Positions 26,715 through 36,106 of a stretch of 64,000 nt of DNA are shown here, piece by piece. Each line of letters begins with the position of its first letter. Position 1 is the stretch's first letter. The notes under the pieces were generated by a model, which was not told the origin of the DNA, ran no database searches, and saw nothing but the letters and a program-made list of their open reading frames with translations. Origin of the DNA: Luteibacter mycovicinus (GTDB lineage Bacteria; Pseudomonadota; Gammaproteobacteria; Xanthomonadales; Rhodanobacteraceae). Both the position numbers and the translations under genes were made by a program. The stretch is taken from the NCBI RefSeq assembly GCF_000745235.1, contig NZ_JQNL01000001.1, forward strand, positions 310,001 through 374,000. Direction: 5' to 3'.

Positions 26715-27377
26715 GTGTCAAAGCCCCAGAAGGATGATTTCGAAGCAGTGAGGATGGTGATCGAAGCCCTCGATGGGTTCGAAGCAAGTGACCAGGAACG
26801 GATCATTCGATGGGCGAGGGAGAAGTTGGGGATCGCCTCGCCCGCTCACGTTCAACACGCCCCTGGGACCCCCCTGATTCCGTCGATGCCTCCGGCATCA
26901 CCCGCACAGCCATCTACCGGTGGTGACAGCGCAACAGACATCAAGTCTTTCGTCCAGGCGAAAGCACCGACCTCGGACAATCAGTTCGTGGCCGTCGTCG
27001 CTTACTATTTCCGTTTCCAAGCTCCGCCTGAGGCTCGGAAGGAAACAGTAAACGGCGACGACGTGTTGCAGGCGTGCCGACTCACCGGCTGGCAACGGCC
27101 GAAAAGAATCTCGCAGACCATGGTGAACGCACATCAGCAGGGTCTCATAGACAGGGCCGAGGGAAGAGGCAACTACGCGATTAATACGGTTGGCGAGAAC
27201 CTTGTTGCGTTGACACTTCCGTCGGGAAGCGCAGCGGGCGGATCGTCCACCGGGACACGCCGCGCCAATCGTGGTCGGGCTACCACCAAAACGTCCAAGG
27301 CTGCGGGGAAACCTAAGCCCAAGGCGGCGCGAACAGTGGCCAAGAAAGCAACGAAGAAAGGCAGGAAGCCTCGTTGA
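26715..27377 (+). CDS. Hypothetical protein with Lys/Arg-rich tail, first gene of a two-gene operon
   Basis: A 220-residue protein. Residues 1-40 are helical (RMVIEALDGFEASDQERIIR). A Pro-rich linker leads to a globular domain (DNQFVAVVAYYFRFQAPPEA, ACRLTGWQRPKRISQTMVNA, AINTVGENLVALTLP) that has the look of a winged helix. The last 45 residues are strongly basic (TKTSKAAGKPKPKAARTVAK), as in nucleic-acid-binding tails. AGGAGCG precedes GTG/ATG region at 26715. Divergent from the retron and overlapping the next gene. Related short proteins appear in defence islands; function unknown. Confidence 0.65.
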   Translation: MSKPQKDDFEAVRMVIEALDGFEASDQERIIRWAREKLGIASPAHVQHAPGTPLIPSMPPASPAQPSTGGDSATDIKSFVQAKAPTSDNQFVAVVAYYFRFQAPPEARKETVNGDDVLQACRLTGWQRPKRISQTMVNAHQQGLIDRAEGRGNYAINTVGENLVALTLPSGSAAGGSSTGTRRANRGRATTKTSKAAGKPKPKAARTVAKKATKKGRKPR

Positions 27378-27382
27378 CCGGC

Positions 27383-28174
27383 ATGGATACTGAGACGATC
27401 GAAACTGCAATTCAACAGATTGATCGGCTTCGAAAGCTGCTGAAAAAAGGCCGCGGCCCGCAGGTTCGCAGTGGAGAAGAGCGTTCCATCGTCAAAGCTA
27501 CCGGCCTCAGCTGGTTCCACAGTCATCGCGCAAATCTCGGTCAGATCGAGGCGCATGAGCAAGGTCCGAAATTAGACCACGCTTACAAGTCGCTCATTGA
27601 ACTCAGCGAACGGCAGACGAGCCGCTCGGTATACGATCCCATCCTTAAAGCAGCGCGTGCTGACCTCATCAAGCTTCGGTCTGCCATGCTGGCGCAAGCC
27701 ACTGTGGTGATGGCGACCACGGATCAGCCCGTGTCGTTCCAAACCCTGACGGCCGACGCCCGGATGCAGTCAGTTCTGAGCTCTCGATGGAACGAATGTG
27801 TTCTCTGCCTACAAGCGGAGGCGCCTCTTGCCGCCACCGTCATGATGGGTGGCCTTTTAGAAGCTCTTCTCTTGGCGAGGGTCAACCTGGAAGCTGACAA
27901 GTCAGCCGTGTTCCAAGCTCAGGCGGCTCCCAGGAACGACCAGCAAAAGCCTCGCCCGCTCAAAGAGTGGGCGCTTAAAAACTACATCGAAGTAGCTCAT
28001 GAACTTGGATGGATCTCAGTGTCTGCAAAGGACGTTGGCGAAGTTCTGCGTGACTACCGAAACTACATTCATCCATCGAAGCAATATTCCCACAATGTGT
28101 CCCTGACGACAGAAGACGCGGCCATTCTTTGGGAGGTCGCGAAGGCGATAGCCAGGCAACTCTTGAAAGCATGA
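27383..28174 (+). CDS. Hypothetical protein with a HEPN-like motif, second gene of the operon
   Basis: A 263-residue helical protein starting at ATG 27383 (TTG 27374, overlapping the upstream stop, is possible). The C-terminal half includes AATVMMGGLLEALLLARVN and ends in VGEVLRDYRNYIHPSKQYSH, which has the R-x6-H / RNxxH arrangement of HEPN ribonucleases and DUF4145-like proteins. A helical all-alpha C-terminus (AAILWEVAKAIARQLLKA) follows. Together with the basic upstream partner this may be an RNA-targeting pair. The HEPN call is from motif and helicity only. Confidence 0.6.
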   Translation: MDTETIETAIQQIDRLRKLLKKGRGPQVRSGEERSIVKATGLSWFHSHRANLGQIEAHEQGPKLDHAYKSLIELSERQTSRSVYDPILKAARADLIKLRSAMLAQATVVMATTDQPVSFQTLTADARMQSVLSSRWNECVLCLQAEAPLAATVMMGGLLEALLLARVNLEADKSAVFQAQAAPRNDQQKPRPLKEWALKNYIEVAHELGWISVSAKDVGEVLRDYRNYIHPSKQYSHNVSLTTEDAAILWEVAKAIARQLLKA

Positions 28175-28205
28175 CGTTCCTCTGTCTGGTGGTGGATGGG
28201 CATCG

Positions 28206-29927
28206 TTAAGAGGGGCGGGCCGCCGGCCGCAGCCGCAACGAAAGCGTTTCTGGCACTGACTGATTCAACGTGGTCTCTTCCACCGCACTCGGGATGCGTT
28301 CAAGCATGACGGGCTCCAGCCACTGCCGCTCATCATCGTAAGCCGCCGCCATCAGTCGCGGCGCCAGGTCCGGCCGGACCGCCACAAAGCTCCCCACCGC
28401 CTCCCCCAAAGCCGCGATTTGCCGTCCCTGCTCGGTGGTCGTCAGCGCAATCTCCCCGCTCAGGTCGTCCAACGTGGACTGGTGACGACGCACCGCGGCT
28501 TTCAGGCGCTGCACGTGCCCGTCCGCCACACGCACCTGGTCGTCGAGGCCAGTCCATTCCTTAGGCCTGCCGTTAGGCCCTTGCGTAGCTCGGGCTGCTT
28601 TCATCTGCCACGGATGGCCGGCCTCCCATGCCCGCACGCGCCCCTCGGCCGTCGCACGGCTCTGACGGGCACCATCGAGCTGGTAGTCGACATCGAGCTT
28701 TGCTGCCATTCTCCGGTTCCGGTCTTCCCCAAGCCCTCGCAGCTTCCGGGCCAAGAGCACGAGGCCAGACAGCACCCGCTCAATGACCCGGACTACTTTT
28801 TCCAGCCGGCTTCGGATTTCCTCCTCTTCACCCGTCGCCGTCGGCGGCATCATCTGCATGAAGCGCGACGTGAAGGCCCCCGGGCTCGCCCGCTCCCATG
28901 CCGCCGGCCGCGGCCCGAGCGACGGTGGCGCCTGCGGTGGCACCGGGTCCGGCTCTGGAACGCGCTCCGGCTCGGCCGGTCCTGCGATCGTCGTGACGGT
29001 GACCGTCGCTACGTCAGGCTGGTCCGCCGCAGACGGCATCGCCTGTGGCGGCGGCAGCACCCGTGCCATCGCCTCCCTCACTGCATCGTCCGCCGCCCGG
29101 GCACGCTGATCCGCCAAGTCCACGGCGTGCGCCGCTTCATAAACAAGAGACGGCACGAGGATGTCGCCGCGCAAGGCATCGCCGCGGCGGGTGAAGAACC
29201 CTCTTCGTTCCATCGCCGTCACGGCCGGTCCGAGGGTCGGTTGCGGAGTGACGGGGATGTCCTGCCGGACGTAGCTGCGGTGGTCGAAGTCGGCCGTCAG
29301 ACCGATTGCGGCCGTGTATGTGTTCGCCAGCTCGGCCCAACGCTCGTTCAATTGCTCAACAAACGCGCCCGCGGTGTTCTTGTTCGAGAGGAGCACGAGC
29401 TTGGCGCCCGGGCCCCACCCCGACGTGCCGTCCTCGCCAACGATCTCTTCCAGTCGACGCGTCGGGAAATAGATGTGTGCGTGAAAGCCGATCTTATCCG
29501 CAGGTTTCTCTGCACCCAAAGCATCAACATGGCTGTCGCGATGCAAGCCGAGCGAAACCGACGTGTGCAGCTGGCGACCGATGAAGCGCGCCATTTCTTC
29601 CGCCATGTCGCCAGCCTGATCGTCGGACAGCCCAAAAGGGATCGGGATCCGGTAATCGCGGGCGACCTGGCTGTCTTTTCGTTTCTCGGCTGCCTCGCAG
29701 CGGTTCCACAGTTCGTCGGGATCCGTGCACCATTCCGGAGCCCCCTCCGGCGCAATGGTGAGCGCCCGGACGATCTCTTCGCCGAGCTTCCGGCGGCGGT
29801 AGTCGTGCCAGACGCCCGTGCGCCGGTCGAGTAGCCGCAGGCCGAGACGGTAAGCAACGCCAGCGACCGCGGAGTGGCCCGAGCTGCGGCGATGGGTCTC
29901 GAGGTGGGGGCGAGCGTGCAGTGACAT
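28206..29927 (-). CDS. MobA/MobL family relaxase
   Basis: A 573-residue protein. ATG 29927 is chosen because AGGAGG lies five bases upstream; the frame is open further up to 30071 but without signals. The N-terminal relaxase domain begins MSLHARPHLETHRRSSGHSA, then VAYRLGLRLLDRRTGVWHDY, and has the metal-binding region KIGFHAHIYFPTRRLEE. A Pro-rich linker and a long coiled-coil tail (near residues 400-530) follow. It would nick oriT and pilot the island in trans transfer. No coupling protein or T4SS genes are present. Confidence 0.85.
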   Translation of the reverse strand: MSLHARPHLETHRRSSGHSAVAGVAYRLGLRLLDRRTGVWHDYRRRKLGEEIVRALTIAPEGAPEWCTDPDELWNRCEAAEKRKDSQVARDYRIPIPFGLSDDQAGDMAEEMARFIGRQLHTSVSLGLHRDSHVDALGAEKPADKIGFHAHIYFPTRRLEEIVGEDGTSGWGPGAKLVLLSNKNTAGAFVEQLNERWAELANTYTAAIGLTADFDHRSYVRQDIPVTPQPTLGPAVTAMERRGFFTRRGDALRGDILVPSLVYEAAHAVDLADQRARAADDAVREAMARVLPPPQAMPSAADQPDVATVTVTTIAGPAEPERVPEPDPVPPQAPPSLGPRPAAWERASPGAFTSRFMQMMPPTATGEEEEIRSRLEKVVRVIERVLSGLVLLARKLRGLGEDRNRRMAAKLDVDYQLDGARQSRATAEGRVRAWEAGHPWQMKAARATQGPNGRPKEWTGLDDQVRVADGHVQRLKAAVRRHQSTLDDLSGEIALTTTEQGRQIAALGEAVGSFVAVRPDLAPRLMAAAYDDERQWLEPVMLERIPSAVEETTLNQSVPETLSLRLRPAARPS

Positions 29928-30050
29928 TTCATCCTCCTGATGAGGTCGCCAGAGCGCAGGCGACGAACGGTCATCCATGACCAAAAACATGCAACGGCGG
30001 CCAACCCAGTGCAGCCCGCCCCTGGGAACCATCCAACCAGAACGCTTAGG

Positions 30051-30103
30051 CATGTCAAGCATCCTTGACATGTCACCGCGCCGGTTACGTGACCAACGTC
30101 ACG
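30051..30103. promoter_or_regulatory. Paired inverted repeats upstream of relaxase, possible oriT
   Basis: CATGTCAAG/CTTGACATG (30051-30059 and 30064-30072) is a perfect 9-bp inverted repeat with a 4-nt spacer, and CGTGAC/GTCACG (30088-30093 and 30098-30103) is a second one. They lie 120-180 bp before the relaxase start, where oriT or an autoregulatory operator is expected. The nick site cannot be assigned by eye. Confidence 0.4.
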
Positions 30104-30339
30104 CACGGCGGCAGGGATGAGGCAAACCGGGGACCGGCGTGGCCGTGGCGCTGTGGCTGGTCTCGGCTTGATGCCTTAGCGTTGGATCTGGCTGTGAGCG
30201 TCGTGTTGGCACAACACGGAAGACGCGCTCTCGCATTGGCTTAAAAGCTCCTCTCCGGCCAAAATGGCCGCCTGCTCAATATGTTGCGTGACTTGGGAAA
30301 GCTTGGTAGGATGAATTCACACTTTGGAGGGCGCGTGCC

Positions 30340-30699
30340 ATGGGTCTTTTCCCCAAGGGCTTAGATCAATTAGAGGAAGCTGCTGATCTGGAGCGGCTGC
30401 CAAGGAATGCCAGCAAGATGTATGCGATTTCTTTCGATCTAGATACTAATGTCTTAAAGCAGATGTATCCGAACCCGTCATGGGAAAATGCATACGCTGA
30501 CATCAAACGGTTCCTCAAAAAGCACGGGTTTTCCTGGCAACAAGGTAGCGTGTATTTCGGCGGGCCCTCCGTCAACGCAGTCACCTGTGTCACAACAGTT
30601 CAGGCGTTGAGCCAGAAATATCCATGGTTCAAAGTGGCGGTAAGCGATCTCCGCATGCTCCGAATTGAGGACCTGAACGATCTATCGCCCGTGCTTTGA
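30340..30699 (+). CDS. vapD: VapD-family endoribonuclease (Cas2-like fold)
   Basis: A 119-residue protein whose residues 27-119 match VapD from start to end: MYAISFDLDTNVLKQMYPNP, DIKRFLKKHGFSWQQGSVYF, NAVTCVTTVQALSQKYPWF and DLRMLRIEDLNDLSPVL. The FDLD acid pair and the SWQQGSVYFG block are conserved. VapD is a ferredoxin-fold ribonuclease related to Cas2. ATG 30340 has GGAGG nine bases upstream, so a 26-residue N-terminal extension is likely; the usual VapD start corresponds to ATG 30418. No separate VapX antitoxin gene is seen. Confidence 0.85.
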   Translation: MGLFPKGLDQLEEAADLERLPRNASKMYAISFDLDTNVLKQMYPNPSWENAYADIKRFLKKHGFSWQQGSVYFGGPSVNAVTCVTTVQALSQKYPWFKVAVSDLRMLRIEDLNDLSPVL

Positions 30700-30720
30700 C
30701 CCTACAAAGTCGGCGTAAAC

Positions 30721-30750
30721 AAAAACCCCAGCCTAAGGCTGGGGTTTTTA
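30721..30750 (+). terminator. Rho-independent terminator after vapD
   Basis: CCCCAGCC (30726-30733), a 3-nt loop and GGCTGGGG (30737-30744) followed by TTTTT. A run of A precedes the stem, so it may also stop transcription of the ImmA/IrrE gene from the other side. Confidence 0.9.
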
Positions 30751-30802
30751 ATTTGAGCCAGAAGCTCGTGGTCGAGATGCCGCAGTGCTGATCGGTCTCG
30801 GG

Positions 30803-31774
30803 TCACACCTCCAACAAATTCAACTCCTCGATGCGAAATGCCAAGGCTCCCACTGAGACGCGGAACTGAGCAGCCAGCGAGATAAACGAGCGCGAGTTGT
30901 ATGTCTCCGCCGCGGCAAGTGTGCGTGCGAGATGCCGCACAGTAGGGTTCTTTTCATAGACCGCGTCACTGTTGGTCCTCGATAGGGCAAATGCGGTGCC
31001 GTCCGTCAACACAAAACAATCGGTGCCGAACCGCTGAAAGAACAATTCTCTCAGCAACTTTTCTGGCATCAGAAAGAATGCAGCAAAACGGTCTGCCTCT
31101 CGTTCCCCAGGCTCGCGTGACCGGGTCACGCCATCAAGCGGCCGATCACGATGAATTCCACCCCCATCCGGATGTAGCACCACATGTCCCAGTTCATGGG
31201 CCAAAGTAAAGCGCTGGTAAGGCTCCAAGAATTGAAGGGAACACTTGACGATCTTAGCGTCTCTATCAATCAGGCCGGCAACCTCGATCTGGGTCCGCGG
31301 ATCATGACCTAACCCGCTCTCAAAAATGAGCTGATATCCCGAGAGGTGTAACGCCTTGCGGATGTCCAATACGTCCAAGGGATTCGTGGGAGCTGCGCCT
31401 TCCCACAACTGATCTCGTTCAAGCCAAAGCCGGCGCTGTAAGGCGATAGCTTTGGCCTCTATCTCGGCATCACCATAACGACGCTTCTGAATGTCAGAGG
31501 AAGTGTTACCGACACCCTTAGATGGCGTCTGACTTAGCCACAACACATCTTCGCTGTCGTTGACGCCCGCACTCAAACCACCATCCCCATCTAAATAGGC
31601 ATAGGGGTCTTCCAAAACTTTGCGGCTCGCGCTCAGCTGCTCCGGACTTGCGTCATCCACTGCCAACGATGCCATTGTCGGATCATCGAGATCTTCCAGG
31701 TATTCGATGAACGCATATGGGTTTTGATGAAGAAGCCGCAGACTAGCGATATGCGCTTTCAAAGATTTGCTCAC
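30803..31774 (-). CDS. ImmA/IrrE family zinc metallopeptidase
   Basis: A 323-residue protein. GTG 31774 (MSKSLKAHIASLRLLHQNPY) is favoured by an AAAGGGGG sequence just upstream; the frame extends to 31933 without protein-like sequence. The zinc motif is HELGH in FTLAHELGHVVLHPD, with the third ligand in EREADRFAAFFLMP. ImmA/IrrE peptidases cleave XRE-type repressors to induce mobile elements or stress genes. The XRE gene on the same island at 20246 is a possible but distant partner. Confidence 0.85.
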   Translation of the reverse strand: MSKSLKAHIASLRLLHQNPYAFIEYLEDLDDPTMASLAVDDASPEQLSASRKVLEDPYAYLDGDGGLSAGVNDSEDVLWLSQTPSKGVGNTSSDIQKRRYGDAEIEAKAIALQRRLWLERDQLWEGAAPTNPLDVLDIRKALHLSGYQLIFESGLGHDPRTQIEVAGLIDRDAKIVKCSLQFLEPYQRFTLAHELGHVVLHPDGGGIHRDRPLDGVTRSREPGEREADRFAAFFLMPEKLLRELFFQRFGTDCFVLTDGTAFALSRTNSDAVYEKNPTVRHLARTLAAAETYNSRSFISLAAQFRVSVGALAFRIEELNLLEV

Positions 31775-32196
31775 AGACGCCCCCTTTAACTGAGCGCTGC
31801 GGGCGTGCCCGTCGCACTCCAACCATGGATTAGTCGTCGTAGGGCACCGCATCCACTTCGCCAGCACCGGCACAACGGACACACAAACCACCTTTGATGT
31901 CAGCAGGTTACGCTCCCGACCTTGGCTCAGCAAGTGTCAGACTTATGCCCCGCTTATGCTCCCAGCGAGCGGTGGGCATCGGCGTCTGACCCACATATGG
32001 CTGTTTCGAACCGCGACAAATGCGGGCGTGGGGCCACTTTTGCCCAGCGGGAAAACCTTGTACGGCCAGCGACCATCCAGGTGAACGAACAGTGGATCCC
32101 TTCGATCACTCCGGACACCACAGAAGGTGGCGGCGTTGTTGGATCAGCATATCCGGGAGGCGAGCGACCGGGTGTCCCACCCGGAGATGGGCATCT
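31775..32196. other. Intergenic region downstream of integrase
   Basis: About 420 bp between the integrase end and the ImmA/IrrE start. Frames on both strands have no family features or good starts. It presumably holds the promoter of the peptidase gene. Confidence 0.4.
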
Positions 32197-33772
32197 CTAC
32201 GAACCTGCGGCTAAACTCGCGCGAACACCGGGGATGTCCAGGCTCCACTTTAATCCTGACGCCACCGCGTCCAACATTTCTCTCGGCCCGTATTCACCGC
32301 TATACGTTTCTACATGTTCCTCATCGAGATCATGTCCGACGTAGGCGCAGCGCCATTCCAGAGGCACCTTGGCAGACTTCATTGTCTGGATGGCAGTTTT
32401 GCGCAAGCTGTGGAACCCGTGCTTACCCTTGCCCGGTTTAGTAACGCCGACGGTCAGAATGTGCCTGCCATAGGCCTTAGAAAGCCAGTCGCCCAAGCCA
32501 TTCACGGATCCCATTTTCACCTTCGGGAACAACCGCTTTTCACCCTCCGCCCTCAGTCGTTCAACTCGCTCCATCAAGCCGAGAACCATGAGATCCGGAT
32601 GGATGGGGATGGTGCGGATACTGGGATGGTTCTTAACGCTCTGCCCTTCTCCTTCGTCGGTGATCGTCAGACATGGGATCCCATCCACAGTGGTGAAGTC
32701 CACCAACGCGAGCTGTCCGATTTCGGAAACACGCGCGCCCGTGTAAAGCCCGATGACAGCGCCCCACCTGGCACCTTCGCTAAGCTTAGCCAGCGCCTTT
32801 GGCGCATAAAGCGCCTGAACTTCTTCAACGGTGAAGGCTTTAAACCCGAACGCCTTCCGTCGCTGCTTTTCTTGCTTACGAAAGATCACGTGGCCGGCGG
32901 CCGGATTTTCATCCTTCGGAAACCTCGGGAAGCACCCGGACGACACCGCCCAGGTAAAGAAGCCCCGCAGATACGACGTTTTGTTGACCAGCGTGGGCGT
33001 TTGCAGGCCGCTCGCCCTTAGCACCTCCACCCACGCGTGCACGTCCTCACGCTGGACCTCGTGCATCATCTTCTTGCTGCCGACGTGCCGCACGAAGCCC
33101 ATGACTGCCGCGGTTTTGATGATAAGCGTCTTGGGGATGGTGTCGGCTTTGATGCTCCGCAGCCATTGATCTGCGGCCTTGCCGATTTCGCGTGGACGTG
33201 CGGGAACGACGGGACCGGCCGAAGCCGCAGCGCCGGTCCTCGCCTGGACCAGCGAGGTGTTGAACGCCTCCATCATTCCGGCCAACGCCTTAGTGTCGGG
33301 GTTGGGGAGTCGCAACAGGCATCGGCCTGGGCGGCGCCGGGGGAAGCGAGGCCGTCGGCTTCTTGGCCTCGCGCAGGGCTTCCATCAGACGCGCGTGGTC
33401 GGCCTCGTCCTCGGCCTCCAACGTCATCGAGCCATCGGGAAGGAGCTGATACGAGTAGTCGACCAGTTCGTTACCCGGGCCCGTCCGCAGCGTCACCGAC
33501 TTCCGCGCGGGCGACGGCGGCGTCGCCCCTAGCTCGTCCCTGGTGGGTGGTGCCTTCGCCATGGTGGTCCCTGTTCCCCGCGTCGTGGCGAAGATTTGAG
33601 CATAGTGCGCGCCTAAAACGTAGGCCCACCACTTGGCCAGCACGGGGTCACGCGTGCGCAGGGACTTCTTGATGTAGCGCAGGCCGAAGGCGGCCCGCAG
33701 GTCTTTCGGAACGGTCAGACAGAAGTGCCACATCCCCGAAGGGTGGCGCTGCAAATGGTGGGCAAGTCGCAT
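32197..33772 (-). pseudogene. Tyrosine integrase of the island, split by a frameshift
   Basis: The N-terminal piece runs from ATG 33772 with a DUF6538-like domain (GMWHFCLTVPKDLRAAFGLR, then IKKSLRTRDPVLAKWWAYVL) and stops at 33290. The rest reads in another frame through about 33315-32197: core-binding domain, then catalytic Arg in VIGLYTGARVSEIGQLALVD, HSLRK in KHGFHSLRKTAIQ, late His in AYVGHDLDEEHVETYSGEYG with the Tyr. The frames join within CTCCCCAACCCC, a C-rich tract prone to indels. It lies beside the tRNA-Ser gene it presumably used as attachment site. Sequencing error or slippage cannot be excluded. Confidence 0.8.
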
Positions 33773-33859
33773 GGTGCATTTCGCCAACCGACTTCGCCAA
33801 GCGCCATTTTTCTCCCAGACATCGCAAATCCCCTTGAAAATAGGACTTATCTCGATGGC

Positions 33860-33876
33860 TGGCGGAGAGAGTGGGA
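33860..33876. repeat. Island attachment site inside tRNA-Ser (attR-like), 17-bp direct repeat
   Basis: TGGCGGAGAGAGTGGGA covers the CCA end, discriminator, acceptor 3' strand and the start of the T-arm. It matches 17743-17759 exactly. Confidence 0.75.
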
Positions 33877-33949
33877 TTCGAACCCACGGTAGGCTCACAC
33901 CTACGGCAGTTTTCAAGACTGCTGCCTTAAACCACTCGGCCATCTCTCC
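33860..33949 (-). tRNA. tRNA-Ser(UGA)
   Basis: On the minus strand the gene begins GGAGAGA and ends TCTCTCC-G-CCA, giving a full 7-bp acceptor stem with encoded CCA. The anticodon arm is GCAGT-CTTGAAA-ACTGC with anticodon TGA. A long variable arm (GTAGG...CCTAC) is typical of tRNA-Ser, and the T-arm is GTGGG-TTCGAAT-CCCAC. It is 90 nt, lies next to serS and serves as the integration site of the island. Confidence 0.97.
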
Positions 33950-34024
33950 GTATTTTCTTCACCGCGCCACCGAGGCATTGCACCCCAGCGGCGCGCCATT
34001 GTACCCGACCAACCTCCGGTCAGG

Positions 34025-35461
<1,437 letters not shown>

Positions 35462-35464
35462 TTA

Positions 35465-35965
35465 TCAGGCGGCCTTCTCAGCCCGCATCTGCTTCGATAA
35501 CTGCTCGGACAGCAGCGTCAGCTTCTCATCGGCCGCCTTCTCCTCAGCCAGCGTCGCGACGAGCAGCGGCACGGCATCGGTGTAGCCGAGCTGCTTGGCG
35601 AGCGCGATGAGGGTGCCGTAAGAGGCGATCTCATAATGTTCTACCTTGTTTCCGCCGCCGATCAGCGCGGCATCGCGCAGCGGACCTTCTTCGACGCCGT
35701 CGATCACTTCCTTGCCCTCTTCGACCAGCCCTTCCATCGCGGCGCACTTGATGCGCTTCAGACGGATACCCAAAAGCTCGACGACCTGATCGATGCGCTC
35801 GACCTGGCCCTGCGTTTCCTCGAGGTGAGACGTGAATGCTTCTTTGAGCTCCGGAGCCGTCGATGCACGTGCCAGTCGCGGCAGCGACTTGGTGAGTTGC
35901 TTCTCGGCGCTGTAGATATCGGACAGCTCGTGGATGAAGAGATCTTCGATGGTTTTGATAGTCAT
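35465..35965 (-). CDS. YciF-like ferritin-like protein (DUF892)
   Basis: A 166-residue four-helix protein. The DUF892 start MTIKTIEDLFIHELSDIYSA is present, followed by metal-site acid residues in HLEETQGQVERI, GGGNKVEHYEIASYGTL and TLAEEKAADEKL. Related YciE/YciF proteins are stress-induced ferritin-like proteins of unknown substrate. GGGAGACAGC precedes the ATG. Single gene. Confidence 0.88.
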   Translation of the reverse strand: MTIKTIEDLFIHELSDIYSAEKQLTKSLPRLARASTAPELKEAFTSHLEETQGQVERIDQVVELLGIRLKRIKCAAMEGLVEEGKEVIDGVEEGPLRDAALIGGGNKVEHYEIASYGTLIALAKQLGYTDAVPLLVATLAEEKAADEKLTLLSEQLSKQMRAEKAA

Positions 35966-36106
35966 GGCGCTGTCTCCCGGATAAGACTTCCGAAACTAGC
36001 GCTATGAATGTTTGCGCGCACCGCAACGCGGGTGAAGGGAGCGAACACCTGAGTGAATGCGCGCCCGGAAATCTACTTAGGTACCGCCGCCCGCACTGCG
36101 CGACGC

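Larger units (their letters stand above)
17743..33876. mobile_element. Integrated genomic island (probable integrative mobilizable element) at tRNA-Ser
   Basis: About 16.1 kb bounded by exact 17-bp direct repeats. The right copy is inside the tRNA-Ser(UGA) gene, and a tyrosine integrase starts 88 bp inside the island, reading away from the tRNA. It contains a MobA/MobL relaxase but no type IV secretion genes, so transfer would need a helper. Cargo includes a retron, VapD, an ImmA/IrrE peptidase, XRE regulator, DUF2971 and several unknown genes. The integrase at the tRNA end is frameshifted, so the element may now be fixed. Confidence 0.75.

Noticed and set aside
28419..29834. Plus-strand open frame (471 codons)
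   Set aside because: Antisense to the relaxase gene; Arg-rich with no family features.
33773..33943. N-terminal extension of the island integrase
   Set aside because: The extra residues are a translation of the tRNA-Ser gene and its flank.
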